From the NCBI GenBank assembly GCA_013398175.1, contig VZRZ01000225.1, positions 409,503 to 473,502 on the forward strand: a stretch of 64,000 nt of DNA, in the 5' to 3' direction. Shown here piece after piece: positions 49,901-60,432 of the stretch (positions are counted from its first letter, which is position 1; the number at the start of each line of letters is the position of its first letter). The position numbers were made by a program, and so were the translations under genes. The notes under the pieces were generated by a model. It worked only from the letters and a program-made list of their open reading frames with translations, was not told the origin of the DNA and did not search any database. The DNA is from Climacteris rufus (Eukaryota; Chordata; Aves; Passeriformes; Climacteridae).

Positions 49901-52900
49901 TGTTTCTTCTCAAGTCATGTTTACATGAAGATTTATGGAATGTCAGTTGCAAGTCTGGAGCCAAGGCTGCACTCAAAAATTGTGTTTCTCACTTTGCAAG
50001 AAGTGGCCCCAGCCTCCTACATATGAAACTTTGTCAGAAAAGGTCTGAGTTTTTTTCCAAGAAGCTTAAGCTTGTCTGGCACTATTGACACCAGAATTCA
50101 TAAGCCAATCTCTCAATTTACCCACTCCAGCCTCAGACTCCAATTACTATTTAGATCAAGGCACACTGGTGAGTAATTCTTGAGGTCTTAATAAAACAGC
50201 CATCCTCAGAAAAGACTTTACCTGCAGTGATGTGCTCTGTCAGGTTTGATGCTACAACACTTTGGGCACTTGTAAACCACCTGTCCTGGCTTTAGCTGTA
50301 AACTCTCGATGAACTCTTTTGTGGCATTACCTTTGGGTACAGCACCCTGCAGGAAAAAGAAACAAACCAGGAGATTAACTTGTGGACGTTACAGCTGCTA
50401 AGAACAGGATGACTTAAAACTATGGGGGGAAAATAAAGAAAAGGAATACAAACATCCCTAAGATCAACAGAGTTTCAAGAAGAGCAAGAAGATTCAGAAA
50501 AGAAATTTAAATGTGGTCTTAAAATATGGAACCATATATTTAAACATAATTTTGGTGGTTTGTCTTTTTTTTTTTTTAACATCAATAAACCCTCACTTAA
50601 GCAATTAGTCTTTTGTAATCCTGTAGTGACCTTAAAATATTTAAGAATTCTCATCCCTCTTTTCACAACAACAAATTTATCATGTCAGTATTTCATATCA
50701 CAAACTGAAAACCATAGACATTTTACTCCAGTAGAAGCAGCCACTTCTGAAGTATCACTGTGTACACTGAGAGCTGCTGGTAAACAACTAATGTATTTAT
50801 AGTTATGCTTCCACTGTGTATTTGTTATTTAAACTAGGGTTTAACATTCAAACAGTGAACACTATGAATCCTCACACCTGAGTAAGACTAGGTAAAGCAT
50901 TCTTAGCTGTGTAATTTCCACTTTAAAATGTATCTTTAAATAGGTAACACATTGCTGCTGCAGGAGCCCAAGTTCATGAGCTTTCTGTCTTTATAGGGGC
51001 ATAAATTTGCTCAAAAAAAAAACCAAACCAAAGAAACTCCCTTCATCCAAAAAAAAAAAAAAAAAAAAGCCACAAGCAATGTTGTATGAAAAGCACTGTT
51101 GGTACATTGGCACAATTCACCTCTGTGAATTTAAGGCTTTTTTTCTTGAAATAAAAAGAGATACTTTGACAGATTTCTGATGAAACAGTCTCCTTTTAAC
51201 ACATCTATACAACCTCCTAAGCAATAAACAGGAATGATACACATCAGCGAGAGAAATGCACATTAAATCATTACTATAAGGCTTTTAAAAGCAGTCTTTG
51301 GCATTTGTTTTTCCACAAAATCTCCCAACAGGCCTGACTAATTTAAAAATTACCAAAACCAATCTCCACAGAAGGGTACAACTCATGTTCTCTCTCTCTT
51401 CAGTATGCAGCAAAGCTCAAAACCCTAGGAATGTTTTTAGCAAGAACCCACTGGAAGCAGTTCCTGAAATGGGGGACACACACTATCGATTCTGAAGAAC
51501 TCAGGTGTTCCTTTATTTACAATAAGAATGATGCTTGTTTGCCTCAGCAGAGCTTTCTGTTTCATTCTGATCCCAGGTGTGCCCCTGGTTCCCCACGTCC
51601 TGGCAGCTTCCTCAATCCCTGACTCAACACTGTCTGCCAGATGTTACTGCAGCCCCTCTCTGTATCTTCCCTCCTGCATTTTATTTAGCTGAATTCCTCA
51701 TTAAAAAAATGAAATAAAATCCCACTGGCTCTCGCCATCCACATACATAAATCCCACCTCACACTAGGAATTAACATATCTTTTCCCAATTACTCTCAAT
51801 AATCGTGTCTGCTTCTCCAACACTGCTTGCCCAGCCTGTTTCAAAATATAGCTTTTATTTCAGAAGAGCTTCTGCTAACTCTGCAAAATAATTCCTCAGG
51901 CACAGGTCACTTAGGTGCCTGCCTTAGGTCCTTAGGCACAGAAGTCACACAACATACAGTAATTAACAACAACCATCCTTAGGATACAAACTAGCTAAGA
52001 AACTGCTGCAACCCTCTATTTCTGAATCCAATGATAAACTACTGCTTACAGTTCTGCCCAGCAGCAGTAGCTCGAAATTAGCAGTCTTCACCATAAATTG
52101 TGAGATTACCCCAAACCAAGCCATTTCTGCAGTGCTGTGGCTTCTGAAAGAGCTGGAATCTAAGAAACAAAGATTATACTGAAGTCTTAATGTCACCTAA
52201 CAAGGTCTCAAGTGGGAAATAACATCTGGAAAGAACAGAATATCAGAGGCACACCACCACTCCCAACAGCAACAAGAACATTTGTGAGGAAGGGGACAGG
52301 AGACTGTCTTTCTTTCCACTGACTAGTACAGATGGGGTCTTGAATTGAGTCTACTGTTCAAGGATATTGAGCAAAATAAACCATCACAGGCCTCCCAGAA
52401 TTAGCATCATGGTGCTAAACTTTATCTTCTCACAAGCTGAAAGACGAGAAAGCAGCAGATCTGATCTCTCAAAGCAACGTCCTAAGGATGCATACAAAGG
52501 GATCTTATCACTCTGATACTTCCCAACTTGCCTAAGAACTGTCAGCTCCTAGCATGCTCACACAGTATTTATTTCAGCATTGTCCAACATACTCAACAAA
52601 ATCAGCAGAATGAGAGATGGCAACACAGCTTTTCAAAACAACGTACGTTCTGCTTCATTCTGCTGAAGCAATACTTGCCAAGGCAGACAACCAAAACCAG
52701 CTTTTCAGCTTGTCAAGACAAAACAAGCCACAAACATGAGATCTGCCACTGGGGAGAAAACAGCATCAGAGAGGAACACTCTCCTTCCCAGTGCAAAAAG
52801 AGGAGCTGCTCACACACCAGGCGTCTACACTGGGTCCTCGACTTTGCAGCTGACTTGAGTGGGATGAAAAATTAGCATACCACATCAGCAGCCTCACTCA

Positions 52901-53333
52901 GCAGGCTGACACACAAAAGTTCTTTCAATGTGCCACTCACTCGGCAGCTGAGTTACCCAACATCTAGCAGACAAGAAAAACACCGCCTGTTTCTTTCCCA
53001 GACACGCAGAGAGAGGTGTATACTTACTGGATCTGTCAGCATAGCACGAAAATGGGAAGCCAAGGCGAGGAAAGCCAAGGTGTTGAACAGTGTGCCATTG
53101 ATGACACTATAAACATAATCTCTTGATGGAACTAGCATGACAAGAAGGACCACAAAGTCGGCATAGAACACCAGCATCCAGGTAACCACAGCACATGCAA
53201 TACCACAGCCATCTCGAATAAACCACATTGTTCCCAGGGAAGCGCGGCTAGGAGGTGGAACACACTTCTCTGGCTGGAGGTATTCAGGTGTCCTTTCAAT
53301 ATCTCTGAAGCGGTGGACTGGAGTAATCATCAT
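34659..53333 (-). CDS. ZDHHC3: ZDHHC3, Golgi DHHC palmitoyltransferase (327-aa and 299-aa forms)
   Basis: This is a protein S-acyltransferase (GODZ) of the Golgi that transfers palmitate to cysteines of membrane-associated proteins; GABA-A receptor gamma2 is a known substrate in mammals. Minus-strand exons are 53333-53028, 50346-50222, 47037-46941, 45030-44949 and 43232-43102, then either 40434-40276 (299 aa) or 34901-34659 (327 aa). Both lengths equal the human isoforms. Helices are near 44-68, 77-97, 172-195 and 214-240. The DPG motif at 101-103 spans an exon join. The Cys-rich domain has KCPKC at 128-132, HHC at 141-143 and CKRC at 146-149, and DHHC is at 154-157 with nucleophile Cys157. 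ZDHHC7 is the closest paralogue; the N-terminus ([13 protein letters not shown]), tail and TGM4 neighbour favour ZDHHC3. The first exon, presumably non-coding, lies beyond 53357 and was not found. Confidence 0.95.
34902..40275 (-). other. ZDHHC3 intron before the distal last exon, and short-isoform 3' UTR
   Basis: The part just below 40276 should be the 3' UTR of the 299-aa isoform, ending near 38790. The rest is intron for the long isoform. A 211-codon open frame at 36298-36933 (minus) has no recognisable content. A plus-strand G-rich run lies at 39693-39706. Confidence 0.6.
38806..38811 (-). promoter_or_regulatory. Candidate proximal polyadenylation signal of ZDHHC3
   Basis: The minus strand reads AATAAAACTTTTCC followed by the U-rich ttgctgttctttctttcttt, about 1.5 kb after the stop of the 299-aa isoform. 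A second AATAAA lies at 38978-38973. Confidence 0.55.
40276..40434 (-). CDS. ZDHHC3: ZDHHC3 proximal alternative last exon (short isoform tail)
   Basis: The exon is 159 nt including TGA and codes 52 residues (248-299). It begins [15 protein letters not shown], continues [13 protein letters not shown] and ends DPYQYVV. The minus-strand acceptor is tgattttctgttttcag-like (ctgttttcag directly before 40434) and it joins in phase 0 after Thr247. It reproduces the common mammalian 299-residue ZDHHC3 almost exactly. The last residues YVV look like a hydrophobic PDZ ligand, which the long tail lacks. Confidence 0.93.
   Translation of the reverse strand, partial: GIEQLKKEERRWAKKTKWMNMKAVFGHPFSIAWLSPFATPDQGKADPYQYVV
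40435..43101 (-). other. ZDHHC3 intron 6
   Basis: This intron is 2.7 kb. No repeat element or nested gene was recognised; there are short A runs near 40711 and 40830. Confidence 0.75.
43102..43232 (-). CDS. ZDHHC3: ZDHHC3 exon with helix 4
   Basis: The exon is 131 nt and codes residues 204-247. It includes [25 protein letters not shown] (fourth membrane helix) and VHSICTDET. The acceptor on the minus strand is ttgtcttcacag and the donor gtgggt. It ends in phase 0, which allows either last exon. Confidence 0.95.
43233..44948 (-). other. ZDHHC3 intron 5
   Basis: This intron is 1.7 kb. A T/G-rich low-complexity stretch on the plus strand lies at about 44440-44530. There is no gene. Confidence 0.75.
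44949..45030 (-). CDS. ZDHHC3: ZDHHC3 exon with helix 3
   Basis: The exon is 82 nt and codes residues 177-204: [19 protein letters not shown] and then YCFEEDWT. The acceptor on the minus strand is cctttgtttttcag and the donor gtgagt. It ends in phase 1, and the next exon completes a Lys codon. Confidence 0.95.
45031..46940 (-). other. ZDHHC3 intron 4
   Basis: This intron is 1.9 kb. No element or gene was recognised. Confidence 0.75.
46941..47037 (-). CDS. ZDHHC3: ZDHHC3 exon with the DHHC active site
   Basis: The exon is 97 nt and codes residues 144-176. It contains [20 protein letters not shown], with the DHHC tetrad and nucleophile Cys157, followed by [10 protein letters not shown] leading into helix 3. 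The acceptor on the minus strand is tattctttcag and the donor gtaagt. Confidence 0.97.
47038..50221 (-). other. ZDHHC3 intron 3
   Basis: This intron is 3.2 kb and AT-rich. No gene or recognisable interspersed repeat was found. Confidence 0.75.
50222..50346 (-). CDS. ZDHHC3: ZDHHC3 exon with the zinc-binding half of the Cys-rich domain
   Basis: The exon is 125 nt and codes residues 103-144. It includes [16 protein letters not shown], then [18 protein letters not shown]. It contributes the first zinc ligands of the Cys-rich domain. The acceptor on the minus strand is tttttcctgcag and the donor gtaaag. It ends in phase 2. Confidence 0.96.
50347..53027 (-). other. ZDHHC3 intron 2
   Basis: This intron is 2.7 kb. 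A 20-base A run on the plus strand lies at 51049-51068, just after a second A/C-rich stretch. No gene was found. Confidence 0.75.
51049..51068 (+). repeat. Poly-A tract, 20 bases
   Basis: An uninterrupted run of 20 A, the longest homopolymer noticed in the window. Confidence 0.95.
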
Positions 53334-53357
53334 AGGCTATTATGTCCATACTTGCAT
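53028..53357 (-). CDS. ZDHHC3: ZDHHC3 first coding exon
   Basis: The coding part runs 53333-53028 (102 codons, phase 0 at the donor gtaagt). It encodes the N-terminus ([12 protein letters not shown]), helix 1, [12 protein letters not shown], helix 2 and the DP of the DPG motif. The exon begins at 53357 after the minus-strand acceptor ctgactctctttcag. The first 24 bases are 5' UTR. The start has two consecutive ATG codons at 53333 and 53330. An in-frame TAG lies just upstream, so the protein cannot extend further. Two short upstream ORFs precede it. Confidence 0.94.
53296..53357 (-). promoter_or_regulatory. Two upstream ORFs before the ZDHHC3 start
   Basis: On the minus strand, ATG at 53357 opens a 5-codon ORF ending in TAA at 53342-53340. 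ATG at 53349, with A at -3 and G at +4, opens a 17-codon ORF in another frame that ends at TGA 53298-53296, beyond the main start. The first main ATG has C at -3 and is weaker. Confidence 0.8.
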
Positions 53358-56300
53358 CTGAAAGAGAGTCAGAAACAGTGCTCACTGCTCTGCCACACGG
53401 CCAGACCTCTGCTGGCATAATGGCATGCTCATCACGTGGGAAAACTGCAGAAAGTGAGCCGAAAAAGCAAAAAAGGTAAATAAATCAAACACAAAATAAT
53501 GCATTGGGAAACCACACGGTTGTGCTTATCGGAACACTCCTTGCTCAGAAGGCTGTTAAGTGCTTTTAAGAGTGCTAAATTACACATTAGGTCCACCTGC
53601 ATGCCACCTCCACCTCCCCAAAAGGCAACAAGCATTTTAATGAAGAACAAGTCAGCAGGGAGGAGCCAGCAGGAGCTGCCACAACAGGAACTGAAGCAAG
53701 AACTCAGCACTATCACAGGAGAGGGAAAAAAGAAAGTCCTGGCACAGCTGGCAGGGCCCTTTTTTGCTCCTTCAGATCTTGGGGAAGGCAAGGGTCTCTC
53801 CTACATGCACTGGGAAACTTAGCAAATGGAAGAGGTTTCCTTTCGTATGATCCATTGACTCCCAGCTTTGGGGTAAAAGTGCAAAAACAAACAGCTGTGA
53901 AGTTAGATTTGCAGGAACCGATTAAGAAGCAACCCAGGCAAAGATCTTGACAGGATCCCAGTCTTGGCTGTAGGATGTCATTCCCCAGCAACAGCTCTCT
54001 CCCACTCTCACCTCTTCCTTTGGCCTTACACCCCTTGGAAGTTTTCTGCTTTGCCTTGCCTCTCCCACCACCGTTGCTCCATTCCGCAACAGCATTCGCT
54101 GTGTCTCCTCTTTAGCACTTCCAGCCAACTCTGCTCCACTGCAGTAAGAGCACTAACACTGACATGGCCTTGTCCTCTCCTCTCCATCTCTTTAGTCACC
54201 TTCTCTACCCAGAGGGTAAGGTCCACCTTGGAACCAGGAACAGTAACACTCCAGGGATGTGTGGCGCTTGCTGTAGTTTCAGTGTAACTCCCACCAAACA
54301 CAGGCATTTCAGAAAAAAGGTGCTTCTCATTCTTTGGCAAGGGATCAATCCACCTGCACTGTGAATGTACACCACTCAATGCTGGAGCACACAATGCTAC
54401 GCTTTGAAAGCTGCTCTCTATACCCCCAGCAATCTCTTCCGAAGACACTTCTTCCCAGAGTATTTGCTCAGTGCTCTAAAGGCTTCAGAACACCACACCT
54501 TCTAAAGACACACCTTCCACAAAAACGGCTACAGTAATTCTACTGCCAAATACACTGAATTGCATATACCTGAATGGAAGGGATCAGCCTCCTGCTATTT
54601 CAACATGTAAGGCTTCTTCTCACAGCTTTGCAAAAAAGAGCGCGCATTACACCATTTTAATTGAGACAATGCTCACCATTAATTATGTTTTCTGTGAAAA
54701 AAGTTCACACTGAAGCTATTTTTGTCTTTCATTGTCTAAAAAGTTACACTGTTGCCTATACAAAATGGATATATTTCACAGAAAACATAGTGAGAGAACT
54801 GCAGAAGTACCTAGGACCTCAAATTTTCTCCAGATTTTATGGCTAACTTCTGCCAAGTACAAGGAGAAAGCTCCCCTCTGACTAACACCAACCTGAATGG
54901 AGATTTTGTTGCCCCTACCTACACAGGGAAGGAGATGACAGTTTACTTTTCAGTTGTTATTTTAAGAAGACCAAATTTGTAAGAGGACAATTAGTCTTCC
55001 ACAGCCAAAGAATAAGGTTATTAATAAGCAGGATGATTAGTTACATCCAAGCACAGAAATTATGAACTTAGGGTGAGTGACACAGGGGAGAGGTACTGGA
55101 ACTGCTATGGCCACAGTGAGAGGCAAAAGCCAAAGTTTCTAGGTGCACAGAAGCAGATGAACTAGACAATTTACAATACTTGTTTTCTAACATAACTGGT
55201 ATAATTAAACTAGAAGAATTAGGCAGTTTCTTATCTGTCTGCTTTGAGCATGAAGTATGCTGCCAAGCAAGTTTAAGATGGTTTATGAATCTGAAGAAAG
55301 TCACGTGGATTAATGTTAAAAGATAACAGTTTTGTATTTATACACTTGTCACACGTAACAAAAAAATCAAGATTAAAATGTCCTTCTGAGGATGTAATTT
55401 GCTTTGGTGAGAAAAAAGGCCAGAACAAAAACCCCTCTCCTCATTCACAAAACTCATGTAACACATTGTAATTACTCTGTCTTTTAACCACAGTTATAAT
55501 TTAGCCTCGTGATTCCTGATATTTAGGAAGACAAGCTATATAATTTTCATAAACAGTGATTACCCAAAACAATCTGGTGGTCTAAGTTCAGATAAATCTA
55601 TACCTACTAGTAAATCTACACCTTTTTCCCAATTTTTCACCATTTCTGTAAGGATAATTGTGTATTCATACATTCACACAGACTTAGCAAATATTTCTCA
55701 ATCATTACGCTCCCTCAAAGAAACAGGTTAACTTTCACTGCATTGTTTAATAATCTTATTAAAATTGCTATGCTTGTTTGCCAGCTCAAAATAACACTGA
55801 CATAATTGAAGACTCATGCGTGACAACAGTGTTTAGTTGTCAATAATATCATATTACATTAGAAAGTAAGAAAGAAAATTGTAATTTAGGTGTTCAATTT
55901 TCAATTTAAAGTTTAGACTTGACACATCAGGTGCAGTAACAAGCTGGGATAGTCCTGAACACAGACCCTCAGGACTTTTTGCCTAGACTCTGAGCTTTCT
56001 ATTTTCCTCCCTAAGGTTTTGTATCCCAAAGCAAAGGAATGAAAGAGTCACAGGAAAAGCAAACTCCGTCCTTAGAGAGGAATTAGTTTGACAAGTCACC
56101 TTAAGGTCAGTATTAGCAAAGACTGACTGAGCTAAACAAACACACAGTGATTAAAGCTGTGGGTTTAGTCCCGAACAGCACACTTGACCAGTGAAATAAA
56201 AATTAATCTCTCTTGCAAGTGCAGAAGTGGTTTCACTCCAATAAAAGTTCTGCAGCTCTCTCTCAGAAATATTATTGAGCTAAACCAGGGGAAAAAATAA

Positions 56301-59300
56301 GAAAAATCTATTGCTGTGTAACTGTCTAAGGAGAAACTGGAAGGAGCCTTGAGGGCCCCTCAGTCTGAAAGTCTGAAGACTCATTTCTGCAGTGCAGAGT
56401 TAAGAGGACAGAGCACAGGCCCCTGATTCCAGCTGGAGAACAATTCTGTTATTTAATGTACTCTGCTACTTAATGCTTGCTTTAGAGGTCTCATTAGGCA
56501 ACAAAATAAAAAATGAGTAATCAGTACATAAACACCATACATTATTTGAGAAATACATACATGTTTTAGCGTTCAGTATCTTAAGAGTCAAGCTATAGGA
56601 GCTTAGAATCTCAGATTCTCTCCTACATGACCCTGTTTGTGTTTTTTTTTAAATTCCTTGTTCTTACATACACCAACATCTGTTTTGGTTTATGCTGTCC
56701 AACTTGGTGTTTTCATATAAATAATACAACAACAACCAAAAAAAAGTTTGTAGGGGGGAGGAAGCAGTAACTTGCCCTAACTGGTTTGCCCTTCAATCAT
56801 GCTGCATATGAACTTAATTTATAACACAGATGGAATATGTCAACTCCTCCTGCTCTGGAGCAAACACAATGTAAACAATGCAGGCAAAGAGCTTAAGGAC
56901 TTAATCTTGGTGTCAGGCTACAGGAGAGGCCACTAGGTAAATGTGAGATACAGTGACAACACAAACATCAATTCAGCTTAACGACATGACAAAGCAAAGA
57001 CCTTCTCTTTTTTTATCTCAAAGGCATTTGGCATTAAGCGAACAATCAAAAAACATGCAATACATAAACTAGAAATGTGAACAAAACAAATGAAAATCCA
57101 CTTCCTGCTACAATGAACACATCAAATATGCTATTACACCCTACATAAATTGTCTTTTTACCTGCCATAAGTCATGTCCAAAAAAAGCTGAGTTTTAATG
57201 GCCTGTGACAGCCAAAGAATGTGCTAAGAATGAACAAACAAATGATGTGGGCCTTCACCCAATAAGTACCTGAAAGCTACCTGAGGTTCTGATTTCAAGT
57301 TTACATCGAGCTTAAAACCACCACCATCATGAACCTGCTGATTGTCATGTCATTACTCGTTCTAGTGAAGTCAGGCACATGGGTATGACTTGCAGAACTC
57401 CAGCATTACTTTGTACATTGCAACAATTTCCCCTATTACAAGTCCATTAACACTGAACTTTGGGAGGAGGTTACATTTTCATTTTGTCATATGAACTAAG
57501 TGAATTCCAAGTTCTGCCAATTACATGAAAACAATACTGAGGGGAGAAAAAAAGAGAAAAAATGGGAGACCAGGGCAGAACACAGGCTTTTCTTTAGGTT
57601 TTCAGTTTGGTTTTTTATTTATCCAGAGAAATACTTCCGAACGGCTTTTATGACACACAAGAGTATCCTTGAAAGCTGAAAAACACCACTAAAGTTAACT
57701 TTTTATCATCAAAAGGAAGCACATAACTAGTCATACTATAGTCATGACAGCTAAAGCAGGTAATCTAGATCTACAGGACAGGTGTTCTTTTAAAGAAAAC
57801 CAACAAAATCCAGATAGACAGAAACCGCGGGAGAATTGGTTTTTAAGTTTATTTCATTTTTCTATACACAAAACTGCATTGATTAACACTGCATATTTAA
57901 TCTTACTTTGCAACAGACATGAGAGAAGGTGTGTTTTCTAACTAAGGATATTTACCTATGTTTCTCCTACCACACTTCCATACAGCTAAAATCTAACAAA
58001 AAGCTTGTGTAAACTTGCCAAAGCAAGCTCTAGCAGGGACAATTAGAAAATATCAGTATTTATATATTTTTTCCTAATGGCTCCTGCAAGGCCTAAAAAG
58101 CTTTATCTGATCAGCAGGAGTGGTACAAAACAGGCCATAAGCTATGCTGAGAATTTTTGGCAGTCTCCTGCAGATTCATCCAGATATCCATCAGCATGGC
58201 AGTTTTCAAGCTCTGGTTTACAAAACCCTGGAGGGTCAGTGGGACATTTCTAACAGGTCTGTGAAAGGCAGCTAAAAAAAGCAAGCCTATTATTAGCAGG
58301 CTAAAATTTGCTATAGAGAGCTGTACTTCCATTAGAATATTTTCAGGATTCCACGCACGGTTAAAGAAACCAACCAAACAACAAACAAACCAAAGCCCAC
58401 CCCAACTCGAGATAAAACCCCAAAGAGGTAAAAACCCAGTCGTGGCTTCAAATGGCAAAGGCACCAGGGAAGAAGCAGCACAGAAGTGAACACTGTGCTT
58501 ACAGGACACCCAGTGACTCAGATCAAATTATCACAGGGCAAAGTCAGCGCTGCCAGCCCTGCTCCGGCCACCCCAGGACCGGGGAACAGGACTGTGCCTA
58601 CCACAGACAGTTTTTCATTTTTCCCCTGGAAATTCAGGCTACATTAAGAAGCATAGTTGCAGCCTAAGTACTGCATTACCAGCTACACATTTGTTTTTAG
58701 CAAGAGGTTCACAGACACCTCAAGATTCCCCTGAATACTTCAGCTCCAGAAGTTGTGCAATTTCAACACTTTCAGTTCCCATACTGAAGAAAAATGGCAT
58801 AGAAAAATCAGAATGTCAATTATATTAAAACCATTAAAAATAAACTTTAAAAAATGAAAAGGCTTAAAAAAAATTTGTTTCCTGAGGATAAATACACAGG
58901 CTTGGATTACCACCCTTGGAAAGGGGAATGGAGAGCACATAAAACCAGATGGTAACTATTTTATAACATTTTTCTATACATGAACCGAGTAAGTGGCTGT
59001 ATTACAATGCTTTATAGTCATAGTTTGGAAATCTGCTTACATCATTAACTATTTTTATGTTTTTTTAATTTTTAATTTATTTCTTACTTCAAAGAGGCCA
59101 CACATGAACAAGAACTTAGTAAAAATGGATCACACTAAAATCATACTTTATTATTTTTATTAGAAGCATCTTACTAGAGGGGAACATTTAATTGAAGTCG
59201 TGCCTTCTGAAGAACACATTTGAATAGGAGTACGTATATGCAGAGGGAACTTCTCCCTAAGGAGAGCAAGAGGAGGGGGAAATTACCTCAAAGGCATCTG

Positions 59301-60393
59301 TCAGATCTAGAAACTCCATCCTGAGGGCCTGGATCAGGCTGAGAGTGACAGGCTCAAAAGAGATGCAGTCACAGAAGGCACAAACCCCTCAATCATCCTC
59401 TAATTTACATCAGTGCTGACAAGAAGCAACTTCAACAGTGTCAGAGGAATTCCATTAGTAGAAGTGGAAGGAAAGTAAGGCCATGTTTTCCAAATTACAA
59501 ACACGGGGGGTTTCCCTATCCTTATGTTTGTGCTATGCAGCCTCTCAGGGCAGATGGTAGCAGCTTCCTGGTTAATGTCTGCATCATTTCTGTTTAACTA
59601 ATGCATATGTATTGTATAAATAAATTATAACACAATAAAGAGTGACCTAACAGTCTGAGTTATCTGGTAAGTGACTGCACCCCCACCAAAAGGCCTGTCA
59701 GCTGCTGGCCTGAGCAAAGGAGAGCAAAGACAATGTAGTTACTGTCCAAGGTACAAAAACACTGGACCACTATGGATGACTGACAAAATTGGGGCAAAAT
59801 GTAGGAACAGGGCACAAGTCACAAGGGCAACAGAGACTGAGGTCAGACTTGGATCTGGCTTGGTCTGATCACAAAGTTAGTGATCTTAATAAGCCTTTGA
59901 TCAGAGACAGAAGGTACTTTATAAAACTGTCATTAAGTAAAATAACAAATATTACAATAACAAGTATTACAAAATAACTGATAACTTTTTAACTATGTGA
60001 GCTGCAAGGGGAACAGAAGAATTCTGTCCCTTCAATCTTACAGTTTTCCAATAGACTAAATACACACAAGTTACTTAGCCTATGTCAAAAGAGAAATATT
60101 AATCCTGAACATACCATCTTTGTTGCATTGCCACCTATCTGGAGTTAAGCATTGGAAAGAAAGAGCAATCTTGCAGGAGAGACTACACCAGGAAACAGAA
60201 AACAACAGATGGGGATGTCATGCTTTCCCACAGCATTGCAGTTATCCTGAATACACAGCCTTATGAGAGACAAAACAGGAGAAGCTGTCCTGGTCTTCTA
60301 GACAGCCTTGCAATTTAGATGCTGACTCAGGATTTAAAACAGCAAGCCACTGGATTAAGGGCACGTAAATTCTCAATTTGTCCTGTATCAACT

Positions 60394-60432
60394 TTAAAAA
60401 AAAAACCAAAAAAACCCAACAAAAACAAAAAT
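60394..60432 (+). repeat. A/C-rich low-complexity tract
   Basis: A run of A with interspersed C (aaaccaaaaaaacccaac type) in ZDHHC3 intron 1. Confidence 0.85.

Noticed and set aside
58111..58509. A 132-codon hydrophobic open frame on the minus strand in ZDHHC3 intron 1.
   Set aside because: Its hydrophobic part comes from a T/G-rich low-complexity stretch. There is no ATG with good context and no exon border.
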